A stretch of DNA of 62,857 bases from contig CAZNUA010000018.1 of NCBI GenBank assembly GCA_964576115.1, positions 1 through 62,857 on the forward strand, written 5' to 3'. A program made the position numbers and the translations under genes. The notes beneath the pieces were generated by a model. It saw only the letters and a program-made list of their open reading frames with translations. It was not told the DNA's origin and did not search any database. This document shows, piece after piece, positions 16,862-23,920 of the stretch. How positions within the stretch are numbered: position 1 is the stretch's first letter; each line of letters starts with the position of its first letter. This DNA is from CAYSYY01 sp964576115 [NCBI: uncultured Gemmatimonadota bacterium]. GTDB taxonomy: Bacteria > Blakebacterota > Blakebacteria > Blakebacterales.

Positions 16862-19561
16862 CTATTCCTGACGCACTGCCTGGACCGGATCGATGCGGGC
16901 CGCCCGGCGGGCCGGCTGGAGGGTGGCCAGCAGGGCGGTGGCGATCAGAAGAAGCGGGATGCCGACAAAGGTCACCGGATCGAGCGGCTGGATCCCGATC
17001 AGCAGCGCGGTGAGGCCCTGTGAGGCGGCCGCCGCGGTCGCCAGCCCGAGTCCGAGACCAACCGCAATCAGCCGAATGCTGTCGGTCAGAACCAATCGCA
17101 GGATCCGGCCCCGCCCGGCTCCCAGGGCGATCCGTATGCCCACCTCGCGGGTGCGCCGGGCCGTCTCCAGGGCGATCACGCCGTAGAGACCGGTGATCCC
17201 CAGCAGCAGAGCCGTCAGCCCCAGGGCGCCGGCGATGCTCCCGACCAACCGGGGCAGGAAGAGCATGATTCCCAGGTACTCGGAGACCGGTTTGAGATCG
17301 AAGGGGGGCAGGTCGGGATTGATCTCGCGCAACACGTTCCTGATGGCGGGAATCAGCGGCCGCGCGTCCTCACGGGTCCTGACCACGGCGTAGGAGAAAT
17401 CGGCCTGAAAGGCGTGCTGGAACTGTGCCCGGTAGAAGTACGGTCGCGCGGCTTCACCCAGAGTGCGGTACTTCCCGTCAGCCGCCACGCCCACAATCGT
17501 ATATGTTCTGTCTCGACGGCCGATCTGGATCTGGCGTCCGATCGGATTCAAGCCGGGCCAACACCGCTCGGCGAAGGTCCGGTTGATGACAGCGACCAGA
17601 GGAGCTCCCGCGACGTCGGTCGTCGAAATGGCTCGCCCCTGTTCGATCGCGATTCCCATCGCCCGGAAATAGTCGGGACCGACGTCCGAGGTCTGGATCG
17701 ACAACTCGGATTCGGCCTCGACGGTCGGAGAATCGGAAACATAGACCAGGTTGATGCTCTTGCTGAAATCCAGCGGCAGGCAGTCGGTGAAGGCGACCGC
17801 TTCAACACCGGGCAAAGCGCCGAGGCGGCTTTTAACCTCCTGCAGGTAGGTCCGCGCCTGCGAGGCCTCGAAACCGCTGAGTTCGAGGGGGAGTTGCATG
17901 ACCACGCCCGAACGCAGATCGAAGCCCCGATCGACCGCAGCGGCTCGCTGCAGACTGTGCAGGAAGAGGCCGGTGCAGATCAGGAGCAAGGTCGAGACCG
18001 TCACCTGGGCGGCGATCAGCAGGTTTGTGAGACCGAAGCGTCGGTAGTGGATCGCCGGGCCGGTATCGCTCCCTTTCAGGATCTCCACGAGGTTCGGATC
18101 AGACGCCTTGCGGGCCGGGAGCAGTCCGAAGATGATCCCCGTCACGAGGGTCAGGATACAGGCGAAGAAAACTGCCTGCAGGTCGAGGCCGAAGGCCAGG
18201 TTGAGCGGCAGCGGCAGGGGCAGGCGCAGGGCCAGCAGCAGCTCGATCAGGCCGTGCGCGATCGCCACGCCGGCGAGCCCGCCCCCCAGTGCCAGCAGGA
18301 GACTTTCGGTCAACATCTGACGGACCAGCCGCCCGCGCCCGGCTCCGATCGCGAGTCGGATCCCGATCTCACGGCGGCGAGTCGAAGCCCGGGCCAGCAT
18401 GATACTGGCCAGGTTGGTGCAGGCGATGAGGATCACCAGCCCCACCAGGCCCATCAGGAAGAGGGAAAGCATTCTGATGGCCTGATCGATCTCGGGGGTG
18501 AGGATCGCATCCTTCGACGGGATCGCCGTCAACCGGAATTCCTGAGTCCCCGGGTACTGCTCGTTCATCCGGGCACCCAGTGCCTCGATGACCTGGCGGG
18601 CTTGAGCGAGTTCGATCCCGTCACGCAGCCGTCCCTTGGCCCAGAAGGTTCGCCGGTTGGGATCTGACAGGGCATCGTCACCGGGGCCGATGAGATGGCG
18701 GTGAGCCAACGGAACCCAGAAATCAACGGCGAGCGGGAACATGCCGACGAAATCGGGGGCGGCGACACCGACGACGGTAAAGGGATGCCCGCCGAGACGC
18801 AGGGCGCGTCCGACGATCTCGGGATCGGCGCCGTAGCGCTGCCGCCAGCAGTCGTGGGAGAGGACCACGATCGGATCGGTCCCGGGCCGGTCGTCTTCAT
18901 CGGTGATGAAGATCCGCCCCAGCGCCGGTCCGACACCAAGGACATCGAAGTAATTGGCGGTCGCGAACTCGTGGAAGACCATCTCGCTCTCATCGCCCCG
19001 ATCGAGCAGGCTGATGGAGATCTCGTAAAGAAAGAGGTCGTCGAGGACGTCGGTGGTGCCGGTCCGCAGGGCCAGGTAATCGGCATAGGAGAGCTGCATG
19101 CCCCAGTAGCTGTCGTTCGGTCCGATCAGGACGAGTTCGTGAGCCTCGGTGACGCCGCGATCGTCATCGAAGAGGGTGGTGTAGATACTGTAGATAGCCG
19201 TATCGGCCCCGATCCCGACCGCCAGAGAGAGGATCGCGACCAGCACGAAGCCGGGACTTTTCCTGAGGGTGCGCAGGGTGTAGCGCAGATCGTGGCGGAA
19301 TCCGTCGAAGGAGCCGGTCAACCGGAACCGGTACTCCCGCCGCCGGCTTTTCTGCCGGCAGTAGGTGCGCGTCACCTCTATATCGCCGAATTCCCGTCGT
19401 GCTTCGTTCCGGGCGGTCTCCTCATCTATACCCGCGGCTACCAGCTCGTCGATCCGCCGTTCGATGTGAAAAGCGAGTTCGGTATCGACATCGGCCCGGG
19501 CCTGTTCGGCCGCTCGTCGAGGAATGCGCAGAAACCGCCTGATGGCATCGAATGCGGCCAT
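16862..19561 (-). CDS. ADOP-family FtsX/MacB-like permease (D)
   Basis: An 899-residue paralogue. Prefix domain: RADVDTELAFHIERRIDELV and RREFGDIEVTRTYCRQK. First helix: LVAILSLAVGIGADTAIYSIYTT. Central motif: LVILIACTNLASIMLARASTRRREIGIRLAIGAGRGRLVRQ, which is close to permease E in the same region. The second half contains TGLYGVIALETARRTREVGIRIALGAGRG, and the end is ARIDPVQAVRQE. Its ATG starts one base after the TGA of its PadR gene, the tightest coupling among the four pairs. No ATPase partner nearby. Confidence 0.86.
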   Translation of the reverse strand: MAAFDAIRRFLRIPRRAAEQARADVDTELAFHIERRIDELVAAGIDEETARNEARREFGDIEVTRTYCRQKSRRREYRFRLTGSFDGFRHDLRYTLRTLRKSPGFVLVAILSLAVGIGADTAIYSIYTTLFDDDRGVTEAHELVLIGPNDSYWGMQLSYADYLALRTGTTDVLDDLFLYEISISLLDRGDESEMVFHEFATANYFDVLGVGPALGRIFITDEDDRPGTDPIVVLSHDCWRQRYGADPEIVGRALRLGGHPFTVVGVAAPDFVGMFPLAVDFWVPLAHRHLIGPGDDALSDPNRRTFWAKGRLRDGIELAQARQVIEALGARMNEQYPGTQEFRLTAIPSKDAILTPEIDQAIRMLSLFLMGLVGLVILIACTNLASIMLARASTRRREIGIRLAIGAGRGRLVRQMLTESLLLALGGGLAGVAIAHGLIELLLALRLPLPLPLNLAFGLDLQAVFFACILTLVTGIIFGLLPARKASDPNLVEILKGSDTGPAIHYRRFGLTNLLIAAQVTVSTLLLICTGLFLHSLQRAAAVDRGFDLRSGVVMQLPLELSGFEASQARTYLQEVKSRLGALPGVEAVAFTDCLPLDFSKSINLVYVSDSPTVEAESELSIQTSDVGPDYFRAMGIAIEQGRAISTTDVAGAPLVAVINRTFAERCWPGLNPIGRQIQIGRRDRTYTIVGVAADGKYRTLGEAARPYFYRAQFQHAFQADFSYAVVRTREDARPLIPAIRNVLREINPDLPPFDLKPVSEYLGIMLFLPRLVGSIAGALGLTALLLGITGLYGVIALETARRTREVGIRIALGAGRGRILRLVLTDSIRLIAVGLGLGLATAAAASQGLTALLIGIQPLDPVTFVGIPLLLIATALLATLQPARRAARIDPVQAVRQE

Positions 19562-19562
19562 C

Positions 19563-19901
19563 TCAGACCTCCCCGGCCGGATCGAGGATCTGCGAGACGG
19601 CCCGGGAGTATTTCGCCCAGGCTTTCATCTCGCGGGCCAGCTGCTTGCGGCCGATCGCCGTCAGGGCGTAGTACTTGGCCCGCCGGTTGTTTTCGGACAA
19701 GCCCCAGGTCGAGGTCAGCCAGCCCTTGTTCTCGATCCGGTGCAGGGCCTGGTAGAGGGCCGCGTCTTCGAGCCCGAGCACGCCCTCGGACCGCTCCTTG
19801 ATCGCCTTCGAGATGGCGAAGCCGTGCTTGGCTCCTGACACCAGCGTCTTGAGGATCATGACGTCGACCGTACCCTGGATCAGGTTCATGCTCTCACCCA
19901 C
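19563..19901 (-). CDS. PadR-family transcriptional regulator (D)
   Basis: A 112-residue PadR protein: LIQGTVDVMILKTLVSGAKHGFAISKAI, LEDAALYQALHRIENKGWLTSTWGLSENNRRAKYYAL, then a C-terminal helix. The GTG at 19901 has GAGGAGG eight bases upstream; the ATG at 19889 has no comparable site. The promoter at 19919-19949 would give a leader of only about ten bases. It precedes permease D by one base. Confidence 0.92.
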   Translation of the reverse strand: MGESMNLIQGTVDVMILKTLVSGAKHGFAISKAIKERSEGVLGLEDAALYQALHRIENKGWLTSTWGLSENNRRAKYYALTAIGRKQLAREMKAWAKYSRAVSQILDPAGEV

Positions 19902-19918
19902 AGCGGATCCTCCTCGTC

Positions 19919-19949
19919 GCTATACCCCTCACATGATGAGGGGACTCAA
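19919..19949 (-). promoter_or_regulatory. padR-D promoter whose spacer is a perfect dyad
   Basis: On the minus strand: -35 TTGAGT (19944-19949), a 19-base spacer that is exactly the dyad CCCCTCA-N5-TGAGGGG (19925-19943), and -10 TATAGC (19919-19924). Spacer-filling dyads with 19-base spacing are known from MerR-type promoters; here the adjacent regulator is a PadR. Counting the -10 as GTATAG instead shortens the spacer to 18. Confidence 0.65.
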
Positions 19950-20040
19950 TGGGTGTATACGCCAGGGGCGGGGGAAAGGTTGCGGTCGCTGCTGTCGCGG
20001 CTTGAGCCGTCAGTACATAAAGACGTCTGAAAACAGTGGG

Positions 20041-21342
20041 TCACTCATCAATGACCAGCCGGAAGCGCTTCACGGTCGGGAAACCTTCGGGCGAATCGCA
20101 GCAGGCCACGATCGTCTCGCCGCGGATGTACGGTTCGGCGATACCGAGGCCGAGCCGGAAGCCGTCGGGCACGATCACCTCGCCGAGATAGCGACCCTCG
20201 AAATCGAAGACATCCATGATCGGAGCATCCGACCAATAGGGATCGAGGTACGACTGGAACGGATTTGCTTCGGGATCGGGTTCCCGGTCCTCATGCGTGC
20301 GCCCCGGTCCCGGGCGCTGGACCCACAGGCGGCCGGTGGGATCGAGGATGAAATCTGAATAGGCCGGTTTGGTGTCGGGAATCGGCGGGCCGTTCCAGAC
20401 CCAGCCCGGCTGGGCCACCCGCATGCCGGCTGCGGTCAGTGCCCGCCACCACTCCTTTTCCTCAGTCTGCACCCGCACCGGTTCGCAGGCGCGTTCGATG
20501 ACGAGCTGGCGTCCACCAGGAAAAGACAGGGTGATCCTGAAACTCTCGCTGATCCCGGCTGCGATGACGCCGTTGTGCCCCGAGTTCCAGACCACGTCGG
20601 GCGCGAAGGGGACGGCCGAAGCGTTCATGCCGCCCCCCTCCTCGACATTGGTTACCACCGGCTGTTCGTAGTCGAAGTCGGGAATCGCGATAGTGTCGCC
20701 GGTGGCGCCCTCGGGACCGAAGCCGATCAGAGCTCTCTGCCACTCATCGATCGGTTCGAACGGATTCAGGATGCCGGGGGTGAGCAGGACGCCGGTGTCG
20801 GTGAAGCGCATCGAATAGCCGTACGAGACACTGGTGACATACGGCCAGCTCATCAGGTACTCACCGGCCGGGCTGTACACGTTGAACCGGTGCCCCCGCC
20901 CGTCGCGGATCACCAGACGACCGTCGCTGGGATGCACGGCCAGGGCCCGCGGGCGGACGTATTCGCCGGGTCCCTGTCCCGCCCGACCGATGTCGGTCAG
21001 GTAATTGCCCTCCAGATCGTAGGCTCTGATGATCGGCCCCACCCGGTCGATGAGATAGATCCGGTCATTGCCGGCGGTGAGAGCCTCGACCTGGCCGATG
21101 AGGTGTTCTTCGGGACCGTCGGCGGTCCCGATCGAGGCTTCTTCGACCAGCCGGGCCGGTCCCTTCCAGACCGAACCGGAGAGAGTGCGTACGGTCGTGA
21201 TCAATCCATCGGTCGAGGTCTCAAACCGCCACTCTCCGCTCCCGATGTCGGACCGGCCCGAGCAGGCCCCGGTCAGGAGGATGGCAGCGAGACAGAAGGA
21301 GACTACTGCGAAACGGGCAGGAGAGAGATCGGGGAGACTCAT
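20041..21342 (-). CDS. Beta-propeller (NHL/6-bladed type) lipoprotein
   Basis: A 433-residue lipoprotein. The signal ends in a lipobox (LLTGAC, Cys27). The body shows propeller blade repeats: IYLIDRVGPIIRAYDLEGNYLTDIGRAGQGPGEY (about 105-138), LVIRDGRGHRFNVYSPAGEYL, and a C-terminal blade DAPIMDVFDFEGRYLGEVIVPDGF. Function unknown; such propellers often bind peptides or carbohydrate at the cell surface. It is a clear paralogue of 58993-60306: both share the W-N-G-P-x-IPDTKP motif and a Gly-Arg-Leu-Trp-Val segment. The ATG at 21342 opens the signal peptide; it lies 31 bases downstream of vapC on the same strand. Confidence 0.82.
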   Translation of the reverse strand: MSLPDLSPARFAVVSFCLAAILLTGACSGRSDIGSGEWRFETSTDGLITTVRTLSGSVWKGPARLVEEASIGTADGPEEHLIGQVEALTAGNDRIYLIDRVGPIIRAYDLEGNYLTDIGRAGQGPGEYVRPRALAVHPSDGRLVIRDGRGHRFNVYSPAGEYLMSWPYVTSVSYGYSMRFTDTGVLLTPGILNPFEPIDEWQRALIGFGPEGATGDTIAIPDFDYEQPVVTNVEEGGGMNASAVPFAPDVVWNSGHNGVIAAGISESFRITLSFPGGRQLVIERACEPVRVQTEEKEWWRALTAAGMRVAQPGWVWNGPPIPDTKPAYSDFILDPTGRLWVQRPGPGRTHEDREPDPEANPFQSYLDPYWSDAPIMDVFDFEGRYLGEVIVPDGFRLGLGIAEPYIRGETIVACCDSPEGFPTVKRFRLVIDE

Positions 21343-21373
21343 GCGAACCCATCCTGTGTGATTGCGCGCCGGT

Positions 21374-21796
21374 TCATCCGGAGAACGGTTTCGTATCGGT
21401 ATGGGAGAGAACGTGCAGCCCCGGCACCCGGCGGAATTCCGTGACATTCCGGCTGACCAGCGGCAGGTCGAAGGCAACTGCGGTAGCCGCGATCCAGAGA
21501 TCGTTGGCGCCGATCAACATGCCGTTCTGCCGCAGAAATCTGTAGATCCGGCCGTACTCCCAGGCCACGTCACGGTCAATGGGGAGGACGTCGAAGGGTG
21601 AGAGGAAGGTTTCCCAGCGGCTCTGCCCGTCGGGGGGAAGACCGGCCGCCAGTTCCCCGGCCACCGTTGCGGTTGTATAGAGCGGTTCAAAGGCGTGTTC
21701 GGTCAGGAAGGAGTGCGCGGGCCCTTCGCTACCCTGTGCCAGTTCGCGCTCCAGGTCGATCAGGAAGGTCGTTTCGAGGATCAGTCCGCCGCCCAT
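21374..21796 (-). CDS. vapC: PIN-domain ribonuclease toxin (VapC type)
   Basis: A 140-residue PIN domain. Acidic residues in family positions: the Asp of LETTFLIDLE near the N-terminus, the Glu of TVAGELAAG, and the Asp of GANDLWIAATAVAFDLPLVSRN near residue 99, which together bind Mg/Mn for RNA cleavage. It is encoded directly after and overlapping vapB by 16 bases, the usual antitoxin-toxin order. VapC toxins cut tRNA or rRNA when the antitoxin is degraded. Start ATG at 21796. Confidence 0.9.
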   Translation of the reverse strand: MGGGLILETTFLIDLERELAQGSEGPAHSFLTEHAFEPLYTTATVAGELAAGLPPDGQSRWETFLSPFDVLPIDRDVAWEYGRIYRFLRQNGMLIGANDLWIAATAVAFDLPLVSRNVTEFRRVPGLHVLSHTDTKPFSG

Positions 21797-22029
21797 TTGT
21801 CCTCCGGCGGACGGACGGTCCGCTTGGCGTCTTCGATGGCCCTGAGTTCCTCGGTTCGGTAGAGCGGCCCTCGTTCCCTGACGTGCTGGAGCAACTCGGC
21901 ACCGGTATACGGCTGGTCGTCCCAGCGGGCCCGCATGATGACGTCGCTGAAGGATTCCGACGGTTCCCGCTTCGCCCGCCGCAGGCGTTCGTAGGCTTCA
22001 ATCCGTACTGATATCGTTTTCGTTGCCAT
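21781..22029 (-). CDS. vapB: VapB-family antitoxin
   Basis: An 82-residue protein beginning MATKTISVRIEAYERLRRAKR...ESFSDVIMRA, which matches the VapB antitoxin family (PF02697-like) that pairs with PIN toxins. The N-terminus binds DNA and the acidic C-terminus binds the toxin. The ATG at 22029 is chosen over 22044 because the promoter -10 lies at 22036-22041, so transcription begins at or next to this ATG; the earlier codon would not be transcribed. Confidence 0.88.
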   Translation of the reverse strand: MATKTISVRIEAYERLRRAKREPSESFSDVIMRARWDDQPYTGAELLQHVRERGPLYRTEELRAIEDAKRTVRPPEDKWAAD

Positions 22030-22064
22030 ACACAGACAATACACAGACTGTGCATATCCGTCAA
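22028..22064 (-). promoter_or_regulatory. vapBC promoter, leaderless, with repeat operator
   Basis: Minus strand: -35 TTGACG (22059-22064), 17-base spacer, -10 TATTGT (22036-22041), then only six bases to the vapB ATG, implying a leaderless transcript. Direct repeats ATACACAGAC at 22028-22037 and 22039-22048, plus the palindrome CACAG-A-CTGTG (22042-22052), overlap the -10 and start site. They are the likely VapBC autoregulatory operator. Confidence 0.75.
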
Positions 22065-22103
22065 GGTGATGGTCCTTCCATCATTCTCAGATCTCCCTCG
22101 TTC

Positions 22104-23561
22104 TCACACCTCCCCGTTTCGGGCCCGACGTGTCAGCAGGCTGACGCCCACAATCGCGAACAGGGCCGCGGGAAAGGCCACGATCAGTTCGTACAGCCCG
22201 GTCGGACCGGCCAGGAACTGTTTCCAGACGATCACCACCACCGCCCCGGTGATCATCCCGGCCGCGATCCCGGCCCGGGTCGTGCGCTTCCAGTACAGGG
22301 CGAGGATCAGGGCGGGACCGAAAGCGGCGCCAAGTCCCCCCCAGGCGAAGAGCACCAGCCAGAAGACCAGGTCCTGGGCGGTCCAGGCCACGATGAGGGC
22401 CACCAGACCGGCGCCGATCACCACCCAGCGGCTCAGCCGCAGCTTGACGGCTTCGCTCATTTCCCCGCGCCGGCGCAGAACCTTCTCGTACAGATCGCGG
22501 ACCACGGTGGAAGCCACCACCAGCAGCTGTGAATCCACCGTGGAGAGGATGGCGGCGAAGATCCCGCCGATGAGCAGACCGTAGAGAATGGGACCGAAGT
22601 AGTCGGAGGCGAGAACCAGGAAGACCAGCTCGGGATCGGCCTCGGGCAGGTTTTCGGCCAGCGGTACCACGGCCCGTCCCAGCAGACCGATGAAGACCGC
22701 TCCCCAACCCAGGATCACGTTCCAGATCGTCCCGATCACCGCCGCCGAGCGCAGCCGGGCCGGATCGTTGACCGACATGTAGCGGACCACGATATGGGGC
22801 TGGCCCGGCGAACCGAGACCGATTCCCAGGAAGCCGATCAGGGCGCCGAAACCGATCGAGACCGGATCGATCAGGGCCGGGTTGAGCTGATTGAGCACCT
22901 CGAGCAGAGCCCTGACACCCCCGATGCGGACGAAGCCGTAGATGGGGAAGAGCACCAGGCCGATGATCATGATCACCGCCCGCACTACATCGTTGTAGGC
23001 CACGGCGATGTAGCCGCCCATGACCATGTACACGAGGATCAGTACCCCCGAGATGGCCAGGGCGAGGAGCAGGTCGACATTCAGGGCCGTGCTCAGGGCC
23101 TTGGCACCGGCATTGAACTGGGCGGCCACATAGGCGGTCAGGAAGATGCCGATGATCACGACCCCGATGATGCGGATGAGGTGGCGGCGGTCAGCGAAAC
23201 GGGATTCGAAATAATCGAGCAGGGTCAGGGAATCGTACCCCTCGGTGGCCTGACGCAGGGGGCGGCCGAGGAAGATGAACTGGAAGAGTTCGGCCAGGAT
23301 GTACCCGGCCACGGCCCAGACCGCACCCACCCCCGAGACATAGGCCATGCCGCTCACGCCCAGGACCAGCCACGAGGAGCGGCCCGAACTAACCGCCGAG
23401 AGGGCCACCACCAGTTTGTCCATGGCCCGGCCGCCGATCAGGAAATCGGACTGGCTGCGGGTCCGGCGCAGGGTCAGGATGCCGATCAGGATCGGCAGGG
23501 AGAGAGTCAGCAGGAAGATCGTCAGGGCGACCGGGTCGGCCAGTTTCTCATACGTCTCCAT
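22104..23561 (-). CDS. Sodium:solute symporter (SSS family, PutP-like)
   Basis: A 485-residue integral membrane protein with about 13 helices, of the SSS/PutP family (LeuT fold). Family features: SDFLIGGRAMDKLVVALSAVSSGRSSW (TM2 Na+/substrate region), GFLGIGLGSPGQPHIVVRYMS, and GGIFAAILSTVDSQLLVVASTVVRDLYE (TM8 region with the Ser/Asp Na+ motif). Probably cotransports proline or another small organic solute with Na+. It overlaps the preceding 39-codon small membrane ORF by 14 bases, which suggests an accessory subunit. Confidence 0.93.
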   Translation of the reverse strand: METYEKLADPVALTIFLLTLSLPILIGILTLRRTRSQSDFLIGGRAMDKLVVALSAVSSGRSSWLVLGVSGMAYVSGVGAVWAVAGYILAELFQFIFLGRPLRQATEGYDSLTLLDYFESRFADRRHLIRIIGVVIIGIFLTAYVAAQFNAGAKALSTALNVDLLLALAISGVLILVYMVMGGYIAVAYNDVVRAVIMIIGLVLFPIYGFVRIGGVRALLEVLNQLNPALIDPVSIGFGALIGFLGIGLGSPGQPHIVVRYMSVNDPARLRSAAVIGTIWNVILGWGAVFIGLLGRAVVPLAENLPEADPELVFLVLASDYFGPILYGLLIGGIFAAILSTVDSQLLVVASTVVRDLYEKVLRRRGEMSEAVKLRLSRWVVIGAGLVALIVAWTAQDLVFWLVLFAWGGLGAAFGPALILALYWKRTTRAGIAAGMITGAVVVIVWKQFLAGPTGLYELIVAFPAALFAIVGVSLLTRRARNGEV

Positions 23562-23667
23562 CGAACCCGCCTTTCTTCCCCCGTTCGCGGGTAACGACGT
23601 AGAGCAGGAAAGCGAGACCGATGATCAGCAGCGGCAGCAGGAAGAGGACGAGTCTGGCTCCGAGCAT
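23548..23667 (-). CDS. 39-residue single-helix small membrane protein upstream of symporter
   Basis: A short frame missed by ordinary length cut-offs. ATG at 23667 with a good GGAGGA site six bases upstream, TGA at 23548-23550, overlapping the symporter start by 14 bases. The product has one membrane helix (LVLFLLPLLIIGLAFLLYVV) and a basic, glycine-containing tail (RERGKKGGFDGDV). Its position and topology recall the small accessory subunits found in front of some Na+-coupled symporters. Whether it is a subunit here is inference. Confidence 0.65.
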   Translation of the reverse strand: MLGARLVLFLLPLLIIGLAFLLYVVTRERGKKGGFDGDV

Positions 23668-23920
23668 GCGGTGATCCTCCGGTTGGTATCCCCCCAGAGG
23701 CTAATCGGATTCGAGTCCGGGCGCCTACCCCTTTTCGGTCGGCGGCGCGTACCCGGACCGGCCCAGTCCAGCGCCCGTGCCGATCCGTCATGGACGTCCA
23801 GAGCTGCTTTCATGGTTTCATATCCGACCGTTTCTGCCTGGTTCAGAGCTCGTTACGGGTCGTTTTCTTCGCTCGCCCCGGTCATCGGTGACGTGCCTCC
23901 AGGTGCATCACGGATCGATG

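Noticed and set aside
23690-23730. tRNA-like string resembling a T-arm (GGATTCGAGTCCGGG)
   Set aside because: The stem bases do not pair and no acceptor or anticodon arms can be drawn around it.
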